Of a stretch of 46,106 nt of DNA, positions 1 through 9,207 are shown in pieces. A model generated the notes under the pieces. That model was not told where the DNA came from. It made no database searches and worked only from the letters and a program-made list of their open reading frames with translations. Location: positions 5,040 through 51,145 of the forward strand of contig JAFLTG010000010.1 in assembly GCA_022510545.1 (NCBI GenBank). Reading direction: 5' to 3'. The stretch's first letter is position 1. Each line of letters begins with the position of its first letter. The translations under genes and the position numbers were made by a program. The DNA comes from Lachnospiraceae bacterium (lineage in GTDB: Bacteria; Bacillota; Clostridia; Lachnospirales; Lachnospiraceae).

Positions 1-1270
1 CCTCCATCACGTTAAGTCTTACTTTGATATTTTCCTTTACTTCTATATTATCATCAAGATTGTATTTCAGTTCAATCGTATGCCGTCCGGGCCTTAGATC
101 TTCTATATCATTATCTTCCATATATTCAGCCACATCAACACTTGCCTGGATTGAATTAGCATTCAGTTCTTCCAAAACAGCTGCCAGACCTACCAATGTA
201 ATCTGATAAGTATTTTCATCAGCTTCGATTTTTCCCTCAAGGCCTTCAGGCATATTAAGAATCTGTATCCGATTCATATACATAGTAACTATGCGCTCGG
301 AATTCTGTTCAACGGCTATATCCACCTGTATCATTCCCTGAAAATTCTCTTCAGCAAGAATTATTCCATCAGGCAGATAATTTTTTATATCAATAAGTTT
401 TTCTACATTCTCCGTTGCTCCGGTAATATCGAGATCAGTCTCCGGAACATCTATCGAACTTATATTCGATATGCTCTTTGACCTTCCGGCTATCAGAATG
501 TTATTTCTGGTTGCTGTAATCTCACCTGTAGCCTGATATCCCCTTGCGGGAGTTCCTCCTACATTCCAGTTGATCGGAACTGTTTTTGTTTCAAGTATCT
601 CAATAGTCACACGTACTTTACTGATACTTTTGCTAATGCTGTTAGACGAAATAATATTATCATCTTCATCATACAAACGGATTTCCGAGTCCGTTCCTAT
701 ACTATTGGTAAAACCGGAAACATTTACTGTTACAGCCGCACGCTTTACCTTTGAAATAATGGATTCCGGTCCGGATATCTCTATAAGATTCTGATCCAGT
801 GTACTTTCTCCCAGAATGTAACCCTCTCTTACCGTACCGGTTGTATCAGTCCTTATCTGCAGCGTCTTGGATGTCCTGTCTTCAATATTTAATCTTACGC
901 TGTCAATACTTCCCCTGATACTTTCCAGTTTATCGTTATATTTATTGGTTGAAAGATGAATCGGAATCGTGTTTAAGCTGGTCAGCTCATTCATATCAGC
1001 AACAGCCACTACATTACTGTTATTAAAAGATTCAATTATTGAGCGTTTAGCTGATATCGTAACTACACCTATTATATCGCTATCATCCAAGACTTCATAA
1101 ACCTGCCCGCTATTCGTTATAAGGTCTGCATTTTGAATATTGACTTTAACATTTAATTCGGTGTATGTTCTGATGGGATCGTTTATATTAGTAACGACAA
1201 GCCATATGATAGCCGCAAACAGGAAAGAACCAAGTTTCAGTCCCCAATTTTGGGTTAATTTATTCTTCAT
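1..1270 (-). CDS. cdaR: CdaR, YbbR-domain regulator of the diadenylate cyclase (3' end beyond window)
   Basis: Partial gene: the start codon is at 1270 and the frame is open for 423 codons to the left edge. The protein has a short cytoplasmic N-terminus, one membrane anchor at about residues 14-30, and then an extracytoplasmic beta-rich region with repeated YbbR-like modules. The visible length is close to that of a normal CdaR, so little should be missing. In Firmicutes CdaR binds the membrane cyclase CdaA and modulates c-di-AMP synthesis. The start overlaps the end of cdaA by 11 bases, which implies translational coupling. glmM usually follows in this operon and would lie left of the window; that is an expectation, not seen here. 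Confidence 0.9.
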   Translation of the reverse strand, partial: MKNKLTQNWGLKLGSFLFAAIIWLVVTNINDPIRTYTELNVKVNIQNADLITNSGQVYEVLDDSDIIGVVTISAKRSIIESFNNSNVVAVADMNELTSLNTIPIHLSTNKYNDKLESIRGSIDSVRLNIEDRTSKTLQIRTDTTGTVREGYILGESTLDQNLIEISGPESIISKVKRAAVTVNVSGFTNSIGTDSEIRLYDEDDNIISSNSISKSISKVRVTIEILETKTVPINWNVGGTPARGYQATGEITATRNNILIAGRSKSISNISSIDVPETDLDITGATENVEKLIDIKNYLPDGIILAEENFQGMIQVDIAVEQNSERIVTMYMNRIQILNMPEGLEGKIEADENTYQITLVGLAAVLEELNANSIQASVDVAEYMEDNDIEDLRPGRHTIELKYNLDDNIEVKENIKVRLNVME

Positions 1271-2129
1271 TTTTGAACCTGCCTTTCCATAACTTGCGCT
1301 TTTTCTCTTCTGACGGTTTATCCTGAACAATACGCAGGGTCTCACGTAAATGCTCCGCATCAAGTCCTCTTTCGAGTTTACCGCCATAGGCAACACTTAT
1401 TTTACCGGTTTCCTCGGATACAATGACAGTCATGGAATCTGTCACCTCGGAAATACCCACTCCGGCACGGTGCCTTGTTCCCAGTTCCTTGCTGAGTTCC
1501 ATATTATCCGAAAGAGGCAGGTAACAAGTTGCTGCCGTAACACGGTTATCTTTTACTATTACGGCTCCGTCATGAAGCGGTGTGTTATGTTCAAAAATAT
1601 TTATTAGAAGCTGACTGGAAACTATACCGTCCACTTCAATTCCGGTACGCTCATATTCACCAAGCGGCTGTTCATTCTGTATAACAATTAAAGCGCCTGT
1701 TTTTACTTTTCCCATTTCCACAGAAGCTTTTACAATTTCATTTATTGTTCGGTCTGAAAAACGCCCGTTGTCAGGTTTGGAAGAATCAAATGTAAGAATA
1801 GATGAAAAGAAATTTTTCCGCCCAAGCTCCTCTAAAGCCTTCCTGAGTTCCGGCTGCAATATGACCACTATGGCTACCGCCGCTATGCTGAAGAGATTTG
1901 TTACAATCCACAGAATTGTATTCATATTGAATATAACCGCAATCAGTACAAATGCCGCTATAACCAAAACACCTTTTAACAAAGCCCAGGCTCTGGTATT
2001 TTTAATCCATAAAAGGATATAATACAACAAAAAAGCTATGATCAGAATTTCAGCAACATCTGACCAATGGATTGTCGGTATAAAAAGTTTAGATAAGTAG
2101 TTTTCAATTAAGATATTGATTTGATGCAT
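1260..2129 (-). CDS. cdaA: Membrane diadenylate cyclase CdaA (DisA_N/DAC domain)
   Basis: 289 residues. Three hydrophobic segments at about residues 26-42, 49-68 and 72-92 are followed by a DAC domain. The two catalytic motifs are visible: DGA at residues 187-189 and RHR at 219-221, within HDGAVIV and TRHRAGVG. The enzyme condenses two ATP into c-di-AMP, a second messenger that controls potassium, osmotic and cell-wall homeostasis. The length matches the CdaA (YbbP) family. It lies 8 bases after a membrane-protein gene and overlaps cdaR, so the three form one operon. The C-terminal 40 residues are charged and probably cytoplasmic. Confidence 0.95.
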   Translation of the reverse strand: MHQINILIENYLSKLFIPTIHWSDVAEILIIAFLLYYILLWIKNTRAWALLKGVLVIAAFVLIAVIFNMNTILWIVTNLFSIAAVAIVVILQPELRKALEELGRKNFFSSILTFDSSKPDNGRFSDRTINEIVKASVEMGKVKTGALIVIQNEQPLGEYERTGIEVDGIVSSQLLINIFEHNTPLHDGAVIVKDNRVTAATCYLPLSDNMELSKELGTRHRAGVGISEVTDSMTVIVSEETGKISVAYGGKLERGLDAEHLRETLRIVQDKPSEEKKRKLWKGRFKNEE

Positions 2130-2137
2130 AATAACAC

Positions 2138-3085
2138 TTAGCTTTTCCTTATTTTATTCTGCCCGGATATCTGTTTTACCTGTTTTTCCGGTCTGGTAAC
2201 AGTCACCTTGGGCACCGCTTTTACATAATAATAATATTCATCATCTTCAAATTGTACCTTTTCCGCTCTCATATAATCTACATTAAACACAAAAAACTGT
2301 AATATAAGTGTAAGTATAAACGAAATTATCGTTCCCGAAATTACAGTGCCAAGGGCTACATTCGTATCAAACATCAAATCCCCAAGCAATATAACCATAA
2401 TATTTACAATAGCACCTGTTATCATTGCAATTGTCCAAGAATAATCAACACTCAGCCTTCGTATCATATAAACCAGGATAAGAGTAACAGCAAATGCTAC
2501 TATGGTAACAACCATTTCCTTATTCCCCAGAATACCATCTATAAATATCTTGAATTTCGTTACGGTTTCCTCATCTGCCGCACCACTCAGCACTGTTGCA
2601 TTTATGCCAACATAGTGGATTATATAGTAAGATATTACACCGCAAGCAACAGACACAACCGATGACGGGGTCCCGACAAGTCCCATGGAAATAGGAATTA
2701 CATACGGTATCTTCAACAGGAAACAAATCGGAGTCAACACCACTACCACAGTATCCTTAGGTGAAAATCTAAAGTACAGTAAAAACATGAGCAGGAATGC
2801 CCCTCCTACAACAGCTGCACACTCAAGACTAAAAGCATACATATGCAGTATTGTAAAAAGTGCCGAAATTATCACAATAAAATTCATCGGCATAAATGAA
2901 CACATCAAAGCTGCAATTAAGACAACCGGCAGTTTGTCAATCGCGGACATATAACCTAAATTTGCATTAATAAGCAGCAATGAGATAAATGCCAGTGAGA
3001 ATTTCATTAAAGGAGTAATATAAATCTCATATTTACTGTAAAACAGTTTTAAATACTGTTTTGCAACAAGTAAGGTTGTCATCAT
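2138..3085 (-). CDS. Polytopic membrane protein of unknown function upstream of cdaA
   Basis: 315 residues with roughly nine or ten hydrophobic segments covering residues 25-275, and a basic, charged cytoplasmic-looking tail (residues 285-315) rich in Lys and Arg. I do not recognise a named family or catalytic motif. The ATG at 3085 follows an AAAGGA ribosome site. It ends 8 bases before cdaA, so it is probably co-transcribed with the c-di-AMP genes. A transport or cyclase-modulating role is possible from context only. Confidence 0.75.
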   Translation of the reverse strand: MMTTLLVAKQYLKLFYSKYEIYITPLMKFSLAFISLLLINANLGYMSAIDKLPVVLIAALMCSFMPMNFIVIISALFTILHMYAFSLECAAVVGGAFLLMFLLYFRFSPKDTVVVVLTPICFLLKIPYVIPISMGLVGTPSSVVSVACGVISYYIIHYVGINATVLSGAADEETVTKFKIFIDGILGNKEMVVTIVAFAVTLILVYMIRRLSVDYSWTIAMITGAIVNIMVILLGDLMFDTNVALGTVISGTIISFILTLILQFFVFNVDYMRAEKVQFEDDEYYYYVKAVPKVTVTRPEKQVKQISGQNKIRKS

Positions 3086-3150
3086 TCATCCTTTCAAAGT
3101 GTATTTCGTAGGTTTAATTTCTGAAAACAGAAAGTATGTCAATTAACTTT

Positions 3151-3543
3151 CTATAGTTTATCATCGTACATATTGGATAATTTCTTCAGATTCCTGTAAT
3201 ATAATCTCAGACTCTTGCGGGCCTTGCTATATCGGTAAGTATATATGATATAGGACAGTACAGCATAGATTCCTACTATGGTCACGTACCAGATTAAGAC
3301 AGTCTTACAAAAATCCAGTAAATCCATCTTATAAATATCTGTCATGAATGCTTCAAAATCATAAAAAACGAGCATGGCAAAAACCACTACAAATGCAATA
3401 GTTGCACTTATAATGGATTTAAGCACCTGCCATCCTATATAATCACTGCGAAAATAACTTCCAATCGCCACATTTTTTTTACCTTCGCCTGCCTCATAAG
3501 ATGCAAGTTTGGTCATCAAAATCACGCGTTCTTCATTTAGCAT
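3151..3543 (-). CDS. Small two-helix membrane protein, unknown function
   Basis: 130 residues. Two membrane segments are visible at about residues 43-63 and 83-104, with a basic C-terminal tail rich in Lys, Arg and Tyr. The start is supported by an AGGAG site six bases before the ATG at 3543. It sits 65 bases upstream of the membrane-protein gene that precedes cdaA and just downstream of the YvyF-like gene. No motif allows a functional call. Confidence 0.65.
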   Translation of the reverse strand: MLNEERVILMTKLASYEAGEGKKNVAIGSYFRSDYIGWQVLKSIISATIAFVVVFAMLVFYDFEAFMTDIYKMDLLDFCKTVLIWYVTIVGIYAVLSYIIYTYRYSKARKSLRLYYRNLKKLSNMYDDKL

Positions 3544-3563
3544 GAAAATCTCCTAAATTTAAA

Positions 3564-3971
3564 TTAGTTCAAAAAGCGCATCTTTGGATTTTCTTTGGTA
3601 TCCTTCTTTGGTGCCGGTTTCGGCGCTTCCGGTTTCCTAATACTTTCGCTCAATTTATCCGCCATTGAGTTCTTGCACTTGTCGCAAAAACGACCGGAAC
3701 GAATCGCGGCTCCGCAATTCTCACATTCCAAGGTTATTGCTGAGCCTTCTGCAAGCTCCAGACGGTCGTCACGCAGCCATGCATGAATTTGATTCTGGGA
3801 TACATCACAGGCTTCAGCAACCTCCGGAATAGTACAATGAGGATTTTCCCGGATATATGCCTTTACCTCCTGGAACTTCTCTTCCAATGCTTCTCTGCAT
3901 TGCATACATATCGGCGGTCCCTGTACATAGTTAAAAAGCCTTCCACACTTTCTGCAATTACGTGCATTCAT
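3564..3971 (-). CDS. YvyF-like flagellar-operon zinc-ribbon/HTH protein
   Basis: 135 residues from the ATG at 3971, chosen because a GGAGGA site lies 6 bases upstream; a GTG at 3989 is in frame but precedes that site. Visible are an N-terminal CRKCG...CMQC zinc ribbon, a central helix-turn-helix-like stretch (residues about 48-70), a second cysteine set CENCG...CDKC, and a Lys/Pro-rich tail. This order matches the family usually named after B. subtilis YvyF, found near comF in flagellar regions. Its proposed role is regulation linked to motility. It directly follows comF, as in B. subtilis. Confidence 0.75.
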   Translation of the reverse strand: MNARNCRKCGRLFNYVQGPPICMQCREALEEKFQEVKAYIRENPHCTIPEVAEACDVSQNQIHAWLRDDRLELAEGSAITLECENCGAAIRSGRFCDKCKNSMADKLSESIRKPEAPKPAPKKDTKENPKMRFLN

Positions 3972-3985
3972 ATAATTTCCTCCAA

Positions 3986-4714
3986 TCACATTCCATTACC
4001 TATTGAAAGCGCTATAAAATGAACCTGCCCTATACCCACTTTATGCAGTTCCTGCGCCATAGCATCAATAGTGCTTCCAGTCGTATAAATATCATCGACT
4101 ATTATAACTGTATTTAATTTTACATCATTACGGCAGATTTTAAAAGCCTTTTTCAAATTATTTTGTCTTTCTTGTGCAGATAATTCTTTCATAGGCGTCG
4201 TCTTACGGATTCTTTTAATAAGTCCGGTCTCTACCGGTATATCCAGAATCCTGCCAAGCTCAAGTGCAATAAGTTCCGCCTGGTTATATCCACGCACTCT
4301 TTCCTTGGAGGCATGGATGGGGACGGGTATTATGGCATCCGGTTTAAGAGCAAGTATTTTTTTCCCAAGTACGAGCGCAATCCTCTCTCCATAATATGCC
4401 GCATATTCCTGCCTGCCACAATATTTAAACCGATATATTGAATCAGCCACACTTGGATAGGCAAAAAGCGCCATTCCGCTGTCATAGCTGTGTTCCTTGC
4501 AGCTGCAATCGTGACAGAAAACCGCCCGTTTATCCTTTAATTCTTTTCCGCACTTCTGACAAAACGGTGCCTTAATATATTTTATTTTCTTTTTACAATC
4601 CTCACAGATGAGGTTACCGAAAGGCTTGACAGCCTTGTCACAGACAGGACATCTTCTCGGATATACAAGATCCAGAATCATCCCATAGAAAACTCTAAAC
4701 AGACTTTCTTTCAT
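3986..4714 (-). CDS. comF: ComF-family phosphoribosyltransferase-like competence protein
   Basis: 242 residues. An N-terminal zinc-binding region carries CPVCDK, CEDCKKK, CQKCGKE and CHDC pairs. The C-terminal half has the type I phosphoribosyltransferase PRPP loop, VIIVDDIYTTGST, near residue 207. ComFC proteins help take up or process transforming DNA; the catalytic reaction is not firmly established. The ATG overlaps the recD2 stop as ATGA, so the two are translationally coupled. The length is normal for ComFC. Confidence 0.88.
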   Translation of the reverse strand: MKESLFRVFYGMILDLVYPRRCPVCDKAVKPFGNLICEDCKKKIKYIKAPFCQKCGKELKDKRAVFCHDCSCKEHSYDSGMALFAYPSVADSIYRFKYCGRQEYAAYYGERIALVLGKKILALKPDAIIPVPIHASKERVRGYNQAELIALELGRILDIPVETGLIKRIRKTTPMKELSAQERQNNLKKAFKICRNDVKLNTVIIVDDIYTTGSTIDAMAQELHKVGIGQVHFIALSIGNGM

Positions 4715-6957
4715 TCTTTAATTAATTCCTTTATCCGTTCAGTCAGGCCGGTATATCGCCTGTTCTGATAATTATTGTTAATCATTTCACAAAGAGTTGC
4801 GCTGCTCCCAAGAATAGTCACACAGTTTTTGGCTCTTGTAACTCCGGTATAAAGCAGATTTCTGTTAAAAAGCATCCGCGGTCCCGACAGCAGCGGCATA
4901 ATGACCGCAGGATACTCGCTTCCCTGGGATTTATGTATGGTAATCGCATATGCCAGTTCAATTTCATCCAACTGTGCAAACTGATAAGTCACCCTGCGGT
5001 GTTCATCATATTCAACTACCACACTGCGAGTATATTCGTTTATCTCCATAATAATTCCGATATCACCGTTAAAAATACCCAGCCCCTTATCTATCGGAAT
5101 ACCATAGCTGCTTATGACTTCCCATTCCAGCTGATAGTTGTTCTTAATCTGCATTACCTTATCTTTTTCCCGAAACAGGGTATCCCCGTTTATATATTCA
5201 TGCTTACTGTCCGACGGTGGATTTAAATATTTCTGCAAAATAGAATTAAGCGTTTCCACACCCAGTTTACCCTTGCGCATCGGAGTAAGCACCTGAATAT
5301 CATAAGGCTGTGCCCCCACATAAGGCGGCAGCTTATCCAGAATCAACTGAATCATATGCTTATATATGACATTAGTGTCATTTCTTTCCAGGAAGAAAAA
5401 GTCACGGCTCTTATTGTCCAGTACAATCTCTTCTCCGTCTTTTATCCGATGGGCATTTATGACAATATCGCTTTCCTTGGCCTGTCTGAAAATTTTCTCA
5501 AGGCTCACAACCGGAAATCTTTCACTTTCCAACAAATCATGTAAAATCTGTCCTGCACCTACCGATGGCAGCTGATTCACATCACCTACCATTATAAGAC
5601 GGGTTCCCACGGCGACGGCTTTTAATAAAGACTGGAAAAGGAAGATATCCACCATTGACATTTCGTCTATAATAACAACATCCGCTTCCAACGGGTTCTC
5701 TTCGTTCTTTTCAAAACGGGCGGACCTTGCATTTTCCGATACTGCTCCGTTAAGCTCCAGCAGCCTATGTATCGTCCTTGCCTCATAGCCTGTTGTCTCT
5801 GTCATTCTTTTGGCTGCACGTCCCGTCGGGGCTGCCAGAAAAATATCCATCTCCTCCGACAAAAAGTATCGTATTATCATATTTATCGTAGTCGTCTTAC
5901 CTGTACCGGGTCCTCCGGTTAATATCATAATACCATTTTTTACGCTTTCCAGCACTGCCTTTTTTTGGAGATCATCCAATTCTATATCAAGTTCTTTCTC
6001 AATTTTTTCGATTTTTTGTAGAATTTTGGAATCATCAGAATAACGGTATTCATCATTTTTAACCGAAATGTTCAGATCATGCAGCATTCTTGCACAGTTC
6101 AGCTCCGCATAGTAATATGGCATTCCATAGACCTTTTTTTCAGTCTCACCTTCTGCAGGCAGCTTAATTACCACTTTCTTATCCATTGCAAGATTCTGAA
6201 GCTGAGGTTCCATAAGAGAAGGTTCCAGTTCAAGCAGCTCACCTGCTTTTTGTAAAAGAATATTTTCTGGAAGATAACAGTTACCGTCAGTTCCTGCCTG
6301 CATCAGTGTATAAAGCAAACCACTCCTGATACGGTAATCGGAATCTGTATGGATACCTATTCTTGCGGCTATGCCATCCGCAATTTTGAAACCGATGCCG
6401 TCAATATCTTCTGCAAGTTTATAAGGATTCTCCTTCATTACTCCATACAAATTCATGCCATAGGCTTCATAAATACGTATCGCAAGCGTATTGGAAATTC
6501 CATACTTTTGAAGAAAAGACATTGCCTCCCTTGCATCTCTTTTCTCATATACCTGAATCGCAATTTCTTTAGCTTTGCGCTCACTTATTCCTTTGACTTC
6601 CGCAAGGCGTTCCGGTTCCTCCTCAATAATACGAAAAGTGTCGCTGCCAAAGAGTTTGACTATCCTTTTTGCTAGTGCCTCTCCGATTCCCTTAATTGCT
6701 CCGGAACCAAGATAACGCTCTATGCTCACCACATCATCAGGCTCAACTATGCTGTATTCATCTATTTTGAATTGCTCACCATAAACCGGATGTGCAACAT
6801 AGTTTCCGGTTGCTTCTATAGTTTCTCCCTGATCTATGGTTCTGAAATTACCCACACAGGTTATCTCCTCATCTGAAGCAATAAGACTGAGCACCGTATA
6901 TCCATTGTCGCTATTACGATAAACAATATGTTCAACATAGCCTCGAATTTTATCCAT
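4711..6957 (-). CDS. recD2: RecD2-type 5'-3' DNA helicase
   Basis: 748 residues from the ATG at 6957 (MDKIRGYVEHIVY). An in-frame TTG at 6987 is possible but lies inside a hairpin. Seen: an N-terminal OB-like region, helix-hairpin-helix motifs around residues 85-210, Walker A GGPGTGKTT near residue 350, Walker B DEMSMVD near 435, and superfamily 1B motifs up to TGVTRAKN near the C-terminus. RecD2 acts without RecBC in Firmicutes, in repair and replication-fork maintenance. It is coupled to comF. No strong ribosome site is visible before either start. Confidence 0.9.
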   Translation of the reverse strand: MDKIRGYVEHIVYRNSDNGYTVLSLIASDEEITCVGNFRTIDQGETIEATGNYVAHPVYGEQFKIDEYSIVEPDDVVSIERYLGSGAIKGIGEALAKRIVKLFGSDTFRIIEEEPERLAEVKGISERKAKEIAIQVYEKRDAREAMSFLQKYGISNTLAIRIYEAYGMNLYGVMKENPYKLAEDIDGIGFKIADGIAARIGIHTDSDYRIRSGLLYTLMQAGTDGNCYLPENILLQKAGELLELEPSLMEPQLQNLAMDKKVVIKLPAEGETEKKVYGMPYYYAELNCARMLHDLNISVKNDEYRYSDDSKILQKIEKIEKELDIELDDLQKKAVLESVKNGIMILTGGPGTGKTTTINMIIRYFLSEEMDIFLAAPTGRAAKRMTETTGYEARTIHRLLELNGAVSENARSARFEKNEENPLEADVVIIDEMSMVDIFLFQSLLKAVAVGTRLIMVGDVNQLPSVGAGQILHDLLESERFPVVSLEKIFRQAKESDIVINAHRIKDGEEIVLDNKSRDFFFLERNDTNVIYKHMIQLILDKLPPYVGAQPYDIQVLTPMRKGKLGVETLNSILQKYLNPPSDSKHEYINGDTLFREKDKVMQIKNNYQLEWEVISSYGIPIDKGLGIFNGDIGIIMEINEYTRSVVVEYDEHRRVTYQFAQLDEIELAYAITIHKSQGSEYPAVIMPLLSGPRMLFNRNLLYTGVTRAKNCVTILGSSATLCEMINNNYQNRRYTGLTERIKELIKE

Positions 6958-6977
6958 AACAATACCATGCACAAACA

Positions 6978-6997
6978 GGCTGCCCAAATAAGCAGCC
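6978..6997 (-). terminator. Short GC hairpin between flgJ-like gene and recD2
   Basis: A six-pair stem (GGCTGC/GCAGCC) with an 8-base loop lies 50 bases after the flagellar gene. On the minus strand it is followed by TGTTTGTG, a weak T tract, so termination may be partial. Confidence 0.35.
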
Positions 6998-7049
6998 CGT
7001 TAAAATATTTTCATAATTCATATTTATAATCAATATATAAATATAACTG

Positions 7050-7445
7050 TTAATCTGTTACTGATGACCGTTCAATCTGCTCCGGAGTAACAGGATTAAT
7101 ATTCCTCTTCATCTGTTCATACAATATCTGCGCAAGAGAATTAGGTCCTTCAGTATCTGATGTCACCTGTTTGGCAATCTCCTGAATAGCAGTATCTTTA
7201 AAGACATCTACCATATTACTTGCATAGCCTTCTTCGTCATCATCATCCCCAAAGAGCTTGGTCGTCTTCTCCATTCCTTTGAGAACCTGCTCCCACAGAT
7301 ATGCTTCAAACTCTTTACAGACCGCTAATAATTCCTCATCATCTGACTCAGCTGCCTGATTTATTCTATTTTTCAGTTCTTCGGTAGTATCTTTATTGGA
7401 TTCCACCATATAATCCGTCAAACCGGAAAGTCCTGTAATATCCAT
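7050..7445 (-). CDS. flgJ: FlgJ-like rod-binding protein (N-terminal domain only)
   Basis: 131 residues. The core around residues 38-105 carries the rod-binding signature, with CKEFEAYLWEQVLKGME, a run of acidic residues, then the conserved helix ending FKDTAIQEIAKQ. Gram-negative FlgJ adds a C-terminal muramidase domain, which is absent here as is usual in Clostridia. The protein is predicted to cap or chaperone the flagellar rod during assembly. An AAAGG site precedes the ATG at 7445. It is the last gene of the mbl-flgF-flgG-flgJ cluster. Confidence 0.85.
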   Translation of the reverse strand: MDITGLSGLTDYMVESNKDTTEELKNRINQAAESDDEELLAVCKEFEAYLWEQVLKGMEKTTKLFGDDDDEEGYASNMVDVFKDTAIQEIAKQVTSDTEGPNSLAQILYEQMKRNINPVTPEQIERSSVTD

Positions 7446-7482
7446 ACCATTATCCTTTCTCTAAAAACGCAAGTTCGTCTTA

Positions 7483-8301
7483 TTAACGTTTCAGATTGTT
7501 TGCCGTATCCATCATTGAATCGGATGTTGTGATTGCCTTAGAATTCATCTCATAAGCACGCTGTGCCACAATCAGATTTACCATTTCATCCGCAACCGAA
7601 ACATTGGAGCCTTCCAGATATCCCTGAATAACTTTACTTCTCTGAACGTTAGGATTAGTCGCTTCATTGAGCGCTGCACCGCTGGCATCTGAGGCCGCAA
7701 AAAGTGTATCACCTACTCTGACGAGACCGCCGGGATTATTAAACTGATACAGACCGATTGTAATTCCGATAGGCTGAGGATTATTCAACTCGTCCGGATA
7801 ACACACCTCCCCATCCTGTGAAATCGAAAGTCTATTTGCAATATATGAACGATCTACGGCTATAGGCCTGCCTGTCTCGGTAAGAACCGGAAGACCATCA
7901 TGATTGGTCAGAGTCATTCCACCGTTTGCACCGATTGCCCATGTGAAATCGCCGTTTCTGGTATAATATGTATTTCCATCATTTCCTCTTACTGCAAAGA
8001 AACCGTCTCCGGAAATTGCGAATGACGTATCAATTTCCGATGCCAACAGACTTCCCTGAGTAAAAATACTGTTGATTGAAGATGTACGTACACCAAGTCC
8101 AACCTGAGAGGTGGTAGGTTTGGGATCTCCGTTAGCAGTAGTTGTTTTTGTCTGCAGAGTTTGATAAAGCAAAGATTTAAACTGAGCATTCTGTGCCTTA
8201 TATCCCACTGAATTGACATTTGCCAGATTATTTGCAATCGTATCTACATTTGTCTGCTGAGCATTCATACCTGTTGCCGCAGACCATAAACTTCTAACCA
8301 T
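7483..8301 (-). CDS. flgG: Flagellar basal-body distal rod protein FlgG-like
   Basis: 272 residues. The N-terminal rod motif is clear (TNVDTIANNLANVNSVGYKA), as are the GDGFFAV turn near residue 100 and the C-terminal VADEMVNLIVAQRAYE coiled-coil signature. These are the Flg_bb_rod and Flg_bbr_C domains of rod/hook proteins, here of FlgG length. The protein is exported by the flagellar type III apparatus and builds the rod. GGAGG lies before the ATG at 8301. It corresponds in position to B. subtilis flhP, the second of a tandem rod-gene pair after mbl. Confidence 0.92.
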   Translation of the reverse strand: MVRSLWSAATGMNAQQTNVDTIANNLANVNSVGYKAQNAQFKSLLYQTLQTKTTTANGDPKPTTSQVGLGVRTSSINSIFTQGSLLASEIDTSFAISGDGFFAVRGNDGNTYYTRNGDFTWAIGANGGMTLTNHDGLPVLTETGRPIAVDRSYIANRLSISQDGEVCYPDELNNPQPIGITIGLYQFNNPGGLVRVGDTLFAASDASGAALNEATNPNVQRSKVIQGYLEGSNVSVADEMVNLIVAQRAYEMNSKAITTSDSMMDTANNLKR

Positions 8302-8340
8302 TTCTTATTCCTCCTGTTTTTATAACTTGCTTTTTTCTCA

Positions 8341-8396
8341 ACCTGCGAGTTTGAGTGTAAACTCAAACTTGCGGGTGAAAAATTTATTTTTCACCC
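8341..8396 (-). repeat. Two adjacent hairpins in the flgF-flgG gap
   Basis: Two inverted repeats fill the intergenic gap. One (8341-8376) has arms of about 16 bases and a 4-base loop. The other (8373-8396) is GGGTGAAAAAT paired with ATTTTTCACCC and overlaps the flgF stop codon. They share about four bases, so the two stems compete. No T tract follows on the minus strand, which makes RNA processing or translational control more likely than termination. Confidence 0.6.
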
Positions 8397-9178
8397 TAGA
8401 CTCTACCAGTCTGGTTTACTGCGTCTTCCAATGTAGAGTCATATGTAGTGATAACTTTCTGATTAGCTTCATACTGTCTCTGTATTGTAATCATATTGAC
8501 CATCTCGGTCACTACGGATATATTTGACATTTCCAGATATCCTGAATAGACACCTACATCACCGGAAACATTATATGTCCGTGCACCCTCTATCGGTTGG
8601 AAATAATTTTCGCCGTAACGCTCCAGATAATCATAATTCTCAAAATCGGTTATGCCGATTGTATCAACATATACACCACCCTGATAAATATCACCGGAAC
8701 GCTCTATGGTCACTTCCTGGTTAGGGTCGAGACGAATCTGCCTGCCTCTGTCATTCAGCACATAATCCCCCTCCTGTGTTACAAGATACCCTTGCCTGGT
8801 CATTGTAAAATTACCGTCTCTTGTATATTTAGTCGACGTTTCACCGGCTTTATTGGTAAAGGATATTGTGAAAAATCCTCTTTCGCCCAACGCCAAATCA
8901 AGTGTATGTCCGGTCTCCTTAAAAGGACCTCCCGAATAATCCACATAATTCTCACCGGTCTTTACACCAAGACTGATTCCTCCCAATCTCTTAGGAAGAT
9001 GTCCTGCTTCTGAAGTATCCTTTATCTTATATGCAAGGACCCTGTCAAAAGACTGGCTCGTTGCGCCTTCCTTCTTAAATCCGTTGGTAGTTGCATTCGC
9101 CAGATTATTGGTCATAGTGTCCATTCTGTGCTGTTCATTGATCATGCCTGTATAGGCAGTGTATAAACCCTTAAGCAT
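8396..9178 (-). CDS. flgF: Flagellar basal-body rod protein FlgF/FlhO-like
   Basis: 260 residues. It starts with the rod-protein helix MLKGLYTAYTGM and DTMTNNLANATTNGFKKEG, has a LGERGFFTI turn near residue 100, and ends with VTEMVNMITIQRQYEANQK. These are the N- and C-terminal Flg_bb_rod and Flg_bbr_C domains. Sequence and position, first of the pair and directly after mbl, match B. subtilis flhO, so it is a proximal rod component. It starts 30 bases after mbl with a GGAGA site and is part of that operon. Confidence 0.88.
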   Translation of the reverse strand: MLKGLYTAYTGMINEQHRMDTMTNNLANATTNGFKKEGATSQSFDRVLAYKIKDTSEAGHLPKRLGGISLGVKTGENYVDYSGGPFKETGHTLDLALGERGFFTISFTNKAGETSTKYTRDGNFTMTRQGYLVTQEGDYVLNDRGRQIRLDPNQEVTIERSGDIYQGGVYVDTIGITDFENYDYLERYGENYFQPIEGARTYNVSGDVGVYSGYLEMSNISVVTEMVNMITIQRQYEANQKVITTYDSTLEDAVNQTGRV

Positions 9179-9207
9179 TTTGTCTTTATCTCTCCTTAAT
9201 GTTAATA

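Noticed and set aside
6958-6987. A 10-residue N-terminal extension of RecD2 starting at a TTG
   Set aside because: The TTG lies within a hairpin, has no ribosome site, and RecD2 homology starts after the ATG at 6957.
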